Shown: positions 1-6,440, numbered from the stretch's first letter. The stretch is DNA of 11,606 bases from Campylobacterota bacterium (GCA_015488875.1 WFMX01000263.1:1-11606); one strand, 5' to 3'. The notes: generated by a model not told the origin, from the letters alone. A program made the numbers and translations.

Positions 1-20
1 AATCTATATGTATTCATATA

Positions 21-263
21 CTATTTTAATTTTTCCATCATTAAATCAACCATAGCGCCAACATCTTTTAGTGTCATCAGCTCTCCAAGAGCAAATTTTA
101 TCTTAAACTCTTTTTCGATAGCACTCACTAAATTAATATGATTTAAGCTGTCCCAATCCTCTATCTCGTCAGAACTTGTCGCATCACTTATCACCAAATC
201 ATCTTCATCAAATATATCTCTAAATATCTCTTGAACACCATCAAATACCTCTTCTCTAGTCAT
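21..263 (-). CDS. Acyl carrier protein, 80 aa
   Basis: A small acidic four-helix carrier protein that holds an acyl group on a 4'-phosphopantetheine arm. The attachment serine is S39 in the motif W-D-S-L-N-H-I, which fits the D-S-L signature of the family, and 80 residues is the usual length. I start it at the ATG ending at 263: AGGGG (270-274) lies 6 nt upstream of that codon, whereas an in-frame TTG two codons earlier would touch the ribosome site. The start codon overlaps the end of the FkbH-like gene by 8 nt (ATGACTAG), which implies translational coupling and a shared job. It is probably a dedicated carrier for the FkbH product rather than the housekeeping fatty-acid AcpP, because none of the usual fatty-acid synthesis neighbours is here. 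A possible next gene could start at the ATG at 17-15, but too little of it is visible to call. Confidence 0.9.
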   Translation of the reverse strand: MTREEVFDGVQEIFRDIFDEDDLVISDATSSDEIEDWDSLNHINLVSAIEKEFKIKFALGELMTLKDVGAMVDLMMEKLK

Positions 264-2031
264 TGTCAACCCCTATAAATTTATTTTTGTTTTCATAATT
301 TGAAATATCAAGTCTCCAAATAGTATCGTCATTATTTGTTTTAGTTAATATAAATCCAAATCTTTCATATAAATCTGAAACCATATTGTTTTTAGCACTT
401 TTGTAATAATAACCTATGATTTCAGATACACCATTTTCTTTACATTGCCTAACTAATGCATCAAGCATGGCAAGCTCCATATCTCTCTTGAGTACTCGGC
501 AACTCATAAGCCATAGATCTATATGGCACTCTCTGTTCTTCACCTCCCCTGCGATTATGGCTATCAAACCATTATCGCCATACTTGTCTGTAAGTTTTCC
601 ATAGAGAGTGATATATCTATCGCTATTGACTACATCTTCCATCTCGGCAATAGAGTATCTTTTGGTTGTGAGGTTAAATTGGTTTGTTTTGTTCGTGAGC
701 TGGGTAATTCTATCGAGATAGATAGTAGAGAATGGTTTGATCTCAGCATGCATATCAAGCGAGCGTAGGAAGTCATCATACGAGTCAAATGTGGATTGTA
801 CTACAGTTCTCTTTTTGTTCTCTTCGTAGTATCTGTTTCTACTGATATCATCGCTAGAGAGTGTTATGGGTTCAAAGTAGCCATTTCTATCTATATGCTC
901 TATGAAATTCACGACATCACTCCCCACATTTGGGACTGCTACACCTTGGACTTGTGAAGAGACTATATCTCTCTCTACAGGATTGTCATCTATAAACACC
1001 AAACTATCAATCCCTATATTTATCTCATCGGCTATATCTATGATATTGATATGTTTTGGCTCCCAATTTGCCTTGAATGATACAAAATCATCAAAATGCA
1101 ATATGCTATCAGGATGTTCAAATCCTTCTTTTGCATTTGCAAAATCATTTTTGGAGCAGACTGCTAGTGTGATGCCTCGCTCTTTGAGTTCTTTGACATA
1201 TGATTGGAATGATGTGAAACTCTCAGCGACAGCGGTCTCTCTACCTATTTCTATGCCATTCAAGCCATCATCTCCGATCACTCCACCCCAGCAGGTGTTG
1301 TCGAGATCCAAAACCAAACATTTTTTTGTTTTACCAAAAATAGCATTGACGATTTTGCAAATATTATACGCTAGGTCAGGGATAGCTTGCAGGCTTAGTG
1401 CATATTTTGCTTGATACCATAGTGATCTATCAAACCAATCTCTCAATCCCAGATATGCAGAGAGGTAGTTGATGTCGTTGATATATAGATTTTTTATCTC
1501 TCTTGAACTCTTTGCAAACTCCTCATTGAGTCTGTTGATGAGGAGTGTCTTGCCATGTATATCGCTGCTATCTAGATTGCCCAAACTCCTATCTAATGTC
1601 AAGTCAAAATTATTTTGGATGATAGGAGCATGAAATCTGTCGAGTGCATTCCATATAGCTCTATATCTTTTTATTTCATCTTCCAATAGCTCATTGACTT
1701 CGGTGAGATCATCTCGAAGATTTGGATATCTCATTATGTTTCTGTTTGTGGTGTGGATATAGATGATATCAGGAGCAAATCCATCTAGTAGTTCATTACC
1801 AAAGAGAGCATCTTCATAAAATTTATTATATTCTGATTGATAAAAAGTTGGTTTGATGCCGTTGTCGAGCAAAAATAGTTCCAAAATTTCTGCCACCTCT
1901 GCCGTGGTAGAGCCACCTAGTATGGCTATATTTTTCTCACTGAAGCTCTCTTGAGAGAGTAGCTCTTTTTTGATAGCTCTTTTTTTTCTTAAAATCTTAT
2001 CGGCATCTAATGGATGGTGAAAATATGGCAA
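256..2031 (-). CDS. FkbH-like HAD-IIIC phosphatase/acyltransferase with GNAT domain, 591 aa
   Basis: A three-part FkbH-family protein. Residues about 1-220 form an SGNH-like N-terminal region (L-G-G-S-T-T near 38-43). Residues about 236-370 form the HAD domain: motif I L-D-L-D-N-T with D242 and D244, motif II serine in V-C-S-K-N-D (S293), and motif IV F-I-D-D-N-P (D348, D349). The family signature T-N-Q-F-N-L-T-T lies near 449-456, followed by a GNAT-like acyltransferase fold to about 565. FkbH proteins take 1,3-bisphosphoglycerate, remove a phosphate and load a glyceryl group onto a carrier protein. Relatives in surface-glycan or lipid clusters may transfer other small acyl units. The ACP gene directly downstream, overlapping by 8 nt, is the obvious partner. 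The start is a TTG with AGGAG 6 nt upstream; the N-terminal P-L-D-A-D-x-I-L-R-K-K-R is typical of the family start. It follows the Ppx gene after 39 nt with no visible terminator. The exact product is unknown. Confidence 0.9.
   Translation of the reverse strand: MPYFHHPLDADKILRKKRAIKKELLSQESFSEKNIAILGGSTTAEVAEILELFLLDNGIKPTFYQSEYNKFYEDALFGNELLDGFAPDIIYIHTTNRNIMRYPNLRDDLTEVNELLEDEIKRYRAIWNALDRFHAPIIQNNFDLTLDRSLGNLDSSDIHGKTLLINRLNEEFAKSSREIKNLYINDINYLSAYLGLRDWFDRSLWYQAKYALSLQAIPDLAYNICKIVNAIFGKTKKCLVLDLDNTCWGGVIGDDGLNGIEIGRETAVAESFTSFQSYVKELKERGITLAVCSKNDFANAKEGFEHPDSILHFDDFVSFKANWEPKHINIIDIADEINIGIDSLVFIDDNPVERDIVSSQVQGVAVPNVGSDVVNFIEHIDRNGYFEPITLSSDDISRNRYYEENKKRTVVQSTFDSYDDFLRSLDMHAEIKPFSTIYLDRITQLTNKTNQFNLTTKRYSIAEMEDVVNSDRYITLYGKLTDKYGDNGLIAIIAGEVKNRECHIDLWLMSCRVLKRDMELAMLDALVRQCKENGVSEIIGYYYKSAKNNMVSDLYERFGFILTKTNNDDTIWRLDISNYENKNKFIGVDND
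270..274 (-). promoter_or_regulatory. Ribosome binding site fixing the ACP start
   Basis: AGGGG on the minus strand, 6 nt before the ATG at 263-261. It abuts the alternative TTG at 269-267 directly, so it decides in favour of the ATG. Confidence 0.6.
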
Positions 2032-2037
2032 AATCTA

Positions 2038-2042
2038 CTCCT
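2038..2042 (-). promoter_or_regulatory. Ribosome binding site for the TTG start of the FkbH-like gene
   Basis: AGGAG on the minus strand, 6 nt before the TTG at 2031-2029. It supports a non-ATG start that keeps the conserved N-terminus of the family. Confidence 0.6.
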
Positions 2043-2070
2043 AGTCACTTCAAGATATCGACCCTTTGTT

Positions 2071-3573
2071 TTAAAATCCATATCTAGGTATATCTACACT
2101 ATCATCTATAGTGATCTCAAATTTGTATGGTCTCTCTAGTAGTCCTATGGACTCTTTGGCATGGTATAGTGATTGATTAGACTCTATAGTGAGTAGATTG
2201 TCACTATATGAAAACTCTACTCCTGCTTCGTTACTATTTTCATGAAGTAGCATAGTGAGATTGTATATAAAGCTTAGAGATTTCATATGCTCTTTTGGTG
2301 GGAGTATATCTCTGTATTTTTCAAATAGCTGTTTTTTGAGTATGGAGTTACCGCATGTGCGAAGCAGGAGAGAGATGAGCAACATATCTCTATGACTGAA
2401 GCTGAAATTTAACTCTTGCATAGCTATATAGAAAGCATGTTGACGAGACTTGTATATAGTGAGGGTCTTGCCAATATTTGATAACTTAAGTGCCACCTTG
2501 AGAGCATTTAGATACTCATAAGGTAGACCAAACTCTTCATAGCAGAGTTGGTATATGCGAGAAGCTACCTTGAACCTATGCGAATAGCTAGAACTTTTGG
2601 GTGTTAGATTGTCAAATCTATCTAATATGCTCTGAGTACTAGGGTTTAGCCCCACAGGAAACTGTAGTCTACTATGTCGCAGTAGATCTTTGAGGAAAAG
2701 ACCTTCCCTTACTCCTACGCCACTACTCATAACCTCTTTGGCTTCTATCTTTTTGAGTATTTCTATAAATATCAGAGTACCTTCACGGATGGTATCAAAT
2801 CTAGCTCTTTTAATATCCAACTCTTCAAGTGAACACATATCTGCATTGGCGACAGTCGTGAGATACTCTATCTCATCTTCGACACTATAGCCAAATGCAT
2901 GTAGCTTGTCTAGTGGATAGCCACTCCTCTTCATGATGGCCTTGCTGAGGGTTCTCACGCTACCACCTATACCTATCGCCAATTTACTTCTAAAGCTATC
3001 TGGTAGTCTCTCTAGCTCTTTGGCTATATACTCTCTAGCCCTATCCATAGGCTGATTCTGGTCAAAAAATAGCTCTTTGAGTCGGACAGTACCTATGTTT
3101 AGTGAGCAGGTCTCTATGATCTTAGCATCTTCTATCAAGGACATATCTGATGAGCCACCACCTATATCTATAGTGATGCCACTATCTATGGGGAGGAGAT
3201 TGTTGACCGCTATAGCACCTAATTTTGCCTCTTCGTTACCATCTATGATCTTGATAGAGAGCTTTAGATGAGTCCTTATCCAAGCTACAAACTCTCTGCC
3301 GTTTGGTGCATCCCTGAGTGCAGATGTAGCTACACATAGTATCTTGTGAACACGATATTTTTTGGTAGTCTCTATGAAAGATTGTAGTGCTAGATATGCT
3401 CGCTCTATACCTATGGGTTGGAGATTGCCCTCCTGTGCATATGCACCTTCACCTATGCGGACTCTACTCTTTTGCTCACATATGAGATGAAAACCATATC
3501 TACTAGTGCGTTCATATATGACCAATCTAGCAGAGTTGGAGCCTATGTCTATGATAGCTGTTCGTTTTGCCAT
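2071..3573 (-). CDS. Ppx/GppA family phosphatase (exopolyphosphatase / pppGpp phosphohydrolase), 500 aa
   Basis: Cytoplasmic enzyme of the ASKHA fold that removes terminal phosphate from polyphosphate or from pppGpp. The N-terminal phosphate-binding motif D-I-G-S-N-S is at 9-14, the catalytic-glutamate segment G-N-E-E-A at 112-116, and the second phosphate loop D-I-G-G-G-S-S-D at 136-143. G-I-G-G-S near 201-205 completes the nucleotide/phosphate pocket. Five hundred residues is the usual length for two-lobe plus helical C-terminal forms. The C-terminal region (about 325-500) aligns with the HD-like domain of longer Ppx proteins, but where H-D-I-G is expected I read S-N-I-G (365-368), so metal-dependent HD chemistry is probably lost. 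It starts 11 nt after the ferredoxin stop. The order ferredoxin then this phosphatase is also known in Campylobacter and Helicobacter. Which substrate dominates cannot be decided from sequence. Confidence 0.92.
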   Translation of the reverse strand: MAKRTAIIDIGSNSARLVIYERTSRYGFHLICEQKSRVRIGEGAYAQEGNLQPIGIERAYLALQSFIETTKKYRVHKILCVATSALRDAPNGREFVAWIRTHLKLSIKIIDGNEEAKLGAIAVNNLLPIDSGITIDIGGGSSDMSLIEDAKIIETCSLNIGTVRLKELFFDQNQPMDRAREYIAKELERLPDSFRSKLAIGIGGSVRTLSKAIMKRSGYPLDKLHAFGYSVEDEIEYLTTVANADMCSLEELDIKRARFDTIREGTLIFIEILKKIEAKEVMSSGVGVREGLFLKDLLRHSRLQFPVGLNPSTQSILDRFDNLTPKSSSYSHRFKVASRIYQLCYEEFGLPYEYLNALKVALKLSNIGKTLTIYKSRQHAFYIAMQELNFSFSHRDMLLISLLLRTCGNSILKKQLFEKYRDILPPKEHMKSLSFIYNLTMLLHENSNEAGVEFSYSDNLLTIESNQSLYHAKESIGLLERPYKFEITIDDSVDIPRYGF

Positions 3574-3584
3574 GGTAGACTCTT

Positions 3585-3836
3585 CTACTCCTCTTTTTGC
3601 AACTGCTCAAACTTAAATCTAAGCTCCTCTGCATTCTCTACAGTGTTTGGATCGGAAATTATACAGTCGACAGGACATACCGCTATGCATGATGGTTCAT
3701 CATAATGCCCCACACACTCTGTACATCTATCTGAGTCGATTATATATATTGGATCATTCTCTTCTATCGCATCATTGGGACACTCTTCTCTACAAGCATC
3801 ACATGCTATACATTCATCAGTTATTACTAGAGCCAT
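3585..3836 (-). CDS. fdxB: 2[4Fe-4S] ferredoxin, Allochromatium/YfhL type, 83 aa
   Basis: Small soluble electron carrier with two [4Fe-4S] clusters. Cluster 1 uses C9-x2-C12-x2-C15-x3-C19. Cluster 2 uses C38-x2-C41-x8-C50-x3-C54, and the eight-residue insertion between its second and third cysteines is the hallmark of the Allochromatium-type (YfhL) group, as is the short acidic helical tail. An extra cysteine, C58, follows the second motif. The reading frame extends 16 codons upstream, but I start at the internal ATG: GAGGT lies 4 nt before it and the usual family N-terminus M-A-L-x-I begins there. The symbol follows the Campylobacter gene in the same position between the CosR-type regulator and the Ppx phosphatase. 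Its redox partner is not shown in this window; a pyruvate or 2-oxoglutarate oxidoreductase would be typical. Confidence 0.93.
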   Translation of the reverse strand: MALVITDECIACDACREECPNDAIEENDPIYIIDSDRCTECVGHYDEPSCIAVCPVDCIISDPNTVENAEELRFKFEQLQKEE

Positions 3837-3840
3837 ACTT

Positions 3841-3845
3841 ACCTC
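3841..3845 (-). promoter_or_regulatory. Ribosome binding site fixing the ferredoxin start
   Basis: GAGGT on the minus strand, 4 nt before the ATG at 3836-3834. It supports the 83-aa form over an N-terminally longer reading that begins at 3884. Confidence 0.6.
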
Positions 3846-3869
3846 ATTGTTTTGGAGTTCGATAATCGT

Positions 3870-3875
3870 GTTATA
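3870..3875 (-). promoter_or_regulatory. Possible -10 element before the ferredoxin gene
   Basis: TATAAC on the minus strand in the 83-nt gap between the kinase stop and the ferredoxin start, about 33 nt before the ATG. There is no convincing -35, which is common in this phylum. A direct repeat of AGCTTAT lies beside it (plus strand, about 3875-3891). An internal promoter would let ferredoxin and phosphatase be expressed apart from the regulator genes. Confidence 0.3.
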
Positions 3876-3919
3876 GCTTATCAAAGCTTATGCTTTAGTT
3901 AAAACAATCCATTGTCTTT

Positions 3920-5224
3920 TCATATCTTGCAAAAAGGGTATTTAGGTAGTGTTAGTCTGGCTATTGTGCCACTTTTGTCACTCCTGTTGACTAGTTGTAC
4001 TTTTGCACCCATTCCATCGGCCGCACTCTTTACTAGGAAGAGACCTAGACCGACTCCATCGGAACTCTTCGTCCTCACAAATGGTGCAAATAGATCTCTG
4101 CTGTCATCTATCCCCACTCCTTCATCTATCACCTCTACTATCAAATGACCATCACTGATATAGCTTCTCAGCTCTACTTTTTTATCATTTGGTGTGAATT
4201 TTAGTGCATTTTGTACAAAATTTTGAAGTATTTGAGTCAAGAGCATAGGCTGAATATGTATAGTGAAGTGTTTAGGCTTTAGGTTGTAGCTAAATTTTTG
4301 ATTGTTTGAGTCTGCCAATATCTTGTAGTCATTGGCTTTGGTTCTCAAAAAATCTATGATATCTATATCCTTGGGTGTCTCAAACTGCGCCCCCTCTGCT
4401 CTACCGAACTCTAGTATAGAGCTTACTATTTTGTTCATCTCATCTATAGATGTGACATTTTGTGTTAGTGCATCTCTGAGATCTTGCTCAGTTGTATTTC
4501 TCTTGAGGAGTGTCACTTGTGTCTTGGTCTTCATCACTGCTAGCGGTGTTTTGAGTTCATGTGCCGAACCTATAAATAACTCTTTTTTATACTTGACGAA
4601 ATTTTGTATACGACTCATGAGTGTATTGATAGAGTCTGCTAATGGCTCAAACTCTAATGGAAGATCTTGACTCTTGATGTGATCCATCATATGCTCATTT
4701 CGCTTAGATAGTTTATCTGTCAATATGCGGATAGGAGCTATGAGCATACCTGACAAGAAATATGCATAAAATATGATGATGACCATACCCAATAGATTGA
4801 TCAGCACGATAGCATTGTATACTTTCTGTTGCATTCTCTTTTGCTCTGTGACATCTGCCGATATGCTCAGGTATGTCTGTCTGAGAAAATCATACGGTAG
4901 TAGTATCTGTGCATACTGCTTGTTGTTGAGTTCTACTTGTCTCATATATGTTGGGCGATATTGGGCTTTTGGAAGATAGACGATTTTTGCATTTATGTTG
5001 AGAGTCTTTTTTAGGATGTCTCCATTTTTTTCTAAAGCTTGTTTGACATCTGGATAGGTGGCAAATAGATACTCTGCCTGTTTCATCAAGGAGCTTTTGA
5101 GTTCTCTATCTACACCATAAGTGATATAGCTATAGAGAACTACAGAAAATGAGAGAATCAATGCCAATAGGGCAATGATAAGTTTGATAAGAAAGCTAGT
5201 TCTTATACTTTTTTTGGAAAGCAA
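3920..5224 (-). CDS. Sensor histidine kinase, HsrA/CosR-linked, 434 aa
   Basis: A membrane sensor kinase. Transmembrane helix 1 spans about 12-33, a sensor domain of roughly 100 residues faces the periplasm, helix 2 is about 137-158, then a HAMP-like linker. The phosphoacceptor box reads G-S-A-H-E-L-K-T-P-L with H222. The ATP-binding lid follows: N box with N339 (F-V-Q-N-A-L-K-F), G1 box D-E-G-V-G (367-371), and G2 box G-V-G-L-G-L (390-395). All key residues are present, so it should be active. The periplasmic domain has no motif I recognise and the signal is unknown. The start is TTG with AGAGG 9 nt upstream; the next in-frame ATG would remove helix 1. The first 22 nt overlap the end of the regulator gene, so the two are translationally coupled and almost certainly cognate partners. 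Confidence 0.93.
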   Translation of the reverse strand: MLSKKSIRTSFLIKLIIALLALILSFSVVLYSYITYGVDRELKSSLMKQAEYLFATYPDVKQALEKNGDILKKTLNINAKIVYLPKAQYRPTYMRQVELNNKQYAQILLPYDFLRQTYLSISADVTEQKRMQQKVYNAIVLINLLGMVIIIFYAYFLSGMLIAPIRILTDKLSKRNEHMMDHIKSQDLPLEFEPLADSINTLMSRIQNFVKYKKELFIGSAHELKTPLAVMKTKTQVTLLKRNTTEQDLRDALTQNVTSIDEMNKIVSSILEFGRAEGAQFETPKDIDIIDFLRTKANDYKILADSNNQKFSYNLKPKHFTIHIQPMLLTQILQNFVQNALKFTPNDKKVELRSYISDGHLIVEVIDEGVGIDDSRDLFAPFVRTKSSDGVGLGLFLVKSAADGMGAKVQLVNRSDKSGTIARLTLPKYPFCKI

Positions 5225-5874
5225 AATCTATAACCTCTTCTGCGTACGGTCTCTATGGTAGTGATGCCGAGAGGTTTATCCATCTTCTGCCTGATTTGGT
5301 TGATCGCTACCTCTATGACATTGGGAGTGACTAGTTCTGGCTCTTCCCATATGGCATCAAGTAGCTGCTCTTTGGATACTATCTGATCTTTAAACATAGC
5401 CAAATGTGTCAATACTTCAAATGGCTTACCCTTTAGCTCTACTTCTGTACCATCATATAGGATCTTCTCCTCTTCGGGATTGATGATGAGGTTATCTATC
5501 TCTATGATATTGCTACCGCCAAATCGTAGCTTTGCTTCTATCCTCACGAGAAGTATCTCAAAATCAAAAGGCTTTTTGACATAATCATCTGCACCTGCCC
5601 TGAGAGCCTCTATCTCGCTCTCTTTGTCATCTCTCGCAGAGAGCATGATGATAGATGTCTTTGGTGTCTTAGACTTGATATCAGCTATCAAATCTATACT
5701 ATTGCCATCTGGCAACATCCAATCTAGCAGTACTAGATCATAATTTCTAATGTCAAGAAAGTATTGTCCATCGCTTATATTTTCCGCTACATCGTTCTGA
5801 TATCCAAACTCTTTGAGTCCATCTGATAGTGTTTTACTTAAGGTTACTTCATCTTCAATGATAAGTATTCTCAT
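5203..5874 (-). CDS. hsrA: OmpR-family response regulator, HsrA/CosR type, 223 aa
   Basis: Cytoplasmic DNA-binding regulator. The receiver domain (1-115) has the acidic pair E7/D8, phosphoacceptor D51 in L-L-D-W-M-L-P-D-G, S79 and K101 of the K-P switch. The winged-helix effector domain (about 125-223) carries G-K-P-F-E-V-L-T-H-L-A, I-V-S-K-E-Q-L-L-D-A-I-W-E-E-P and R-R-R-G-Y-R-F-C. These runs match, from memory, the effector domain of Helicobacter HsrA (HP1043) and Campylobacter CosR, essential regulators of growth and oxidative stress. The neighbourhood agrees: CosR sits beside fdxB and a Ppx-family phosphatase. Here the kinase gene is interposed and the phosphoacceptor is intact, unlike HP1043. 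It starts at ATG with AAAGGA (5883-5888) 8 nt upstream, preceded by a strong extended -10 promoter, and heads the downstream operon. Confidence 0.93.
   Translation of the reverse strand: MRILIIEDEVTLSKTLSDGLKEFGYQNDVAENISDGQYFLDIRNYDLVLLDWMLPDGNSIDLIADIKSKTPKTSIIMLSARDDKESEIEALRAGADDYVKKPFDFEILLVRIEAKLRFGGSNIIEIDNLIINPEEEKILYDGTEVELKGKPFEVLTHLAMFKDQIVSKEQLLDAIWEEPELVTPNVIEVAINQIRQKMDKPLGITTIETVRRRGYRFCFPKKV
5234..5238 (-). promoter_or_regulatory. Ribosome binding site for the TTG start of the kinase
   Basis: AGAGG inside the last codons of the regulator gene, 9 nt before the TTG at 5224-5222. It supports the start that retains the first membrane helix. Confidence 0.5.
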
Positions 5875-5892
5875 AATAAAGATCCTTTATTT

Positions 5893-5907
5893 TTAAGATA
5901 TATTTAA
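5893..5907. promoter_or_regulatory. Candidate autoregulatory site: TTAA direct repeat at the hsrA start point
   Basis: Two TTAA half-sites (5893-5896 and 5904-5907) are spaced 11 bp start to start, about one helical turn, directly over the predicted transcription start of hsrA. HsrA/CosR proteins are described as binding TTAA-containing repeats of about this spacing and as controlling their own genes. The assignment is an inference; AT-rich DNA gives such repeats by chance. Confidence 0.35.
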
Positions 5908-5908
5908 A

Positions 5909-5937
5909 ATTATACCATATTTTTGGCGAATATTAAA
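5909..5937 (-). promoter_or_regulatory. Promoter of the hsrA operon
   Basis: On the minus strand a perfect TATAAT -10 (5909-5914) is preceded by T-G-G, giving an extended -10. A weak -35, TTTAAT (5932-5937), lies 17 nt further upstream. Transcription should begin near 5902, leaving a leader of about 27 nt before the ATG at 5874. Confidence 0.75.
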
Positions 5938-5993
5938 GTTTTTTTAAAAAACTCTATATTTCACTACATTTCTTCTATCCGTGATGATTGATA

Positions 5994-6173
5994 CTCGTTC
6001 CACAGCTCCAGCTATGAAATGCATATTGGAGTCACAATAGCAAAAAAATATCCTTGGCTAGTATTGGGGAATAAAAACTGGCAAGAAAGCCCTTGCTCCA
6101 TTGCCCAATATCGGAGTTACAATAGCTCTGTTTTGTTATTGTATTCTACCCCAAACTGGAGTTTGGGGACGAG
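5994..6173. repeat. Cluster of REP-like palindromic repeats
   Basis: Three related units lie in the intergenic space. Unit 1 begins CTCGTTCC, contains AGCTCCAGCT and ends with a 19-mer (6023-6041) that recurs with two mismatches at the end of unit 2 (6108-6126). Unit 2 is also foldable: TATTGGG (6062-6068) pairs with CCCAATA (6104-6110), with an inner stem GCAAG/CTTGC (6081-6096). Unit 3 is a 9-bp palindrome, CCCCAAACT and AGTTTGGGG around a GG centre (6149-6168), ending GGACGAG. The outer ends CTCGT and ACGAG are inverted to each other, as in a BIME-like pair. The pattern resembles the GTTCC...CTCCAG...GGAAC REP families that are numerous in many proteobacterial and cyanobacterial genomes. 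Copy number in this genome cannot be seen. Confidence 0.6.
6149..6168. repeat. Perfect 9-bp palindrome (REP unit 3)
   Basis: CCCCAAACT and its exact complement AGTTTGGGG flank two bases, followed by ACGAG. It is the best-conserved unit of the cluster. It could also form a transcript hairpin, but no T-run follows on either strand. Confidence 0.65.
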
Positions 6174-6181
6174 TTAAGTAA

Positions 6182-6352
6182 ATAACTCAAACAGAATATG
6201 AGTTCAAACAAGAGAAAGATAAAACACTAAAAGAAGAGAGAAACTTAGCTATATTACAAGCACTAGATGATGGATATAGACAAGCAGAGATAGGAAGATA
6301 CCTAAGTATCGCCGCTTCTGCTATAGCAAAAGTGAGGGATAAATATGAGTAA
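6182..6352 (+). pseudogene. Remnant helix-turn-helix tail, probably of a REP-associated tyrosine transposase
   Basis: An open plus-strand stretch of 56 codons, closed upstream by TAA (6179-6181), with no start codon and no ribosome site. Its end reads as a clear helix-turn-helix: G-Y-R-Q-A-E-I-G-R-Y-L, then S-I-A-A-S-A-I-A-K-V and a stop. This looks like the C-terminal domain of REP-associated (RAYT, Y1-type) transposases, which often finish with such a helix-turn-helix. A one-base shift opens a short continuation (6345-6431) with S-S-P-D-P-R-F. The catalytic HUH and tyrosine region is absent. Its position beside the REP-like repeats favours a decayed RAYT, but a lone HTH fragment of another transposase or DnaA-like protein is possible. 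It is the only plus-strand coding trace in the window. Confidence 0.5.
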
Positions 6353-6408
6353 AAGTTTGGTTTCTTCACCTGATCCTAGATTTCTAGATTTCGAAGAAGT
6401 CCGATATG

Positions 6409-6432
6409 ATCAGGTGGAGAGTTCCACCTGAT
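6409..6432. terminator. Hairpin after the molybdoenzyme operon
   Basis: A 10-bp perfect stem, ATCAGGTGGA and TCCACCTGAT, closes a GAGT loop 8 bp beyond the stop codon of the catalytic subunit. No T-run follows on either strand, so it would be an atypical terminator or an mRNA 3'-end stabiliser. A further copy of the arm, CACCTGATC, lies at 6367-6375 and could pair with 6408-6416 instead. Confidence 0.45.
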
Positions 6433-6440
6433 ATCTATGG

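Noticed and set aside
264..269. Upstream TTG start giving an 82-aa ACP
   Set aside because: The AGGGG site would touch this codon; the ATG 6 nt later has proper spacing.
902..1414. A 170-aa plus-strand frame
   Set aside because: It lies antisense to the HAD domain of the FkbH-like gene and shows no motif or ribosome site.
3837..3884. A 16-residue N-terminal extension of the ferredoxin
   Set aside because: No ribosome site there, it is unlike family N-termini, and the internal ATG has GAGGT correctly placed.
3904..3915. ACAAT/ATTGT palindrome near the kinase stop as a terminator
   Set aside because: Only 5 AT-rich pairs with a 2-nt loop; too weak to terminate.
5937..5953. AGTTTTTT/AAAAAACT palindrome as an operator or terminator
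   Set aside because: It is essentially a T-run next to an A-run in AT-rich promoter DNA; it has no specific signature.
6187..6369. A 60-aa minus-strand frame in the intergenic region
   Set aside because: It is antisense to the helix-turn-helix remnant, is serine/leucine-rich, and has no ribosome site.
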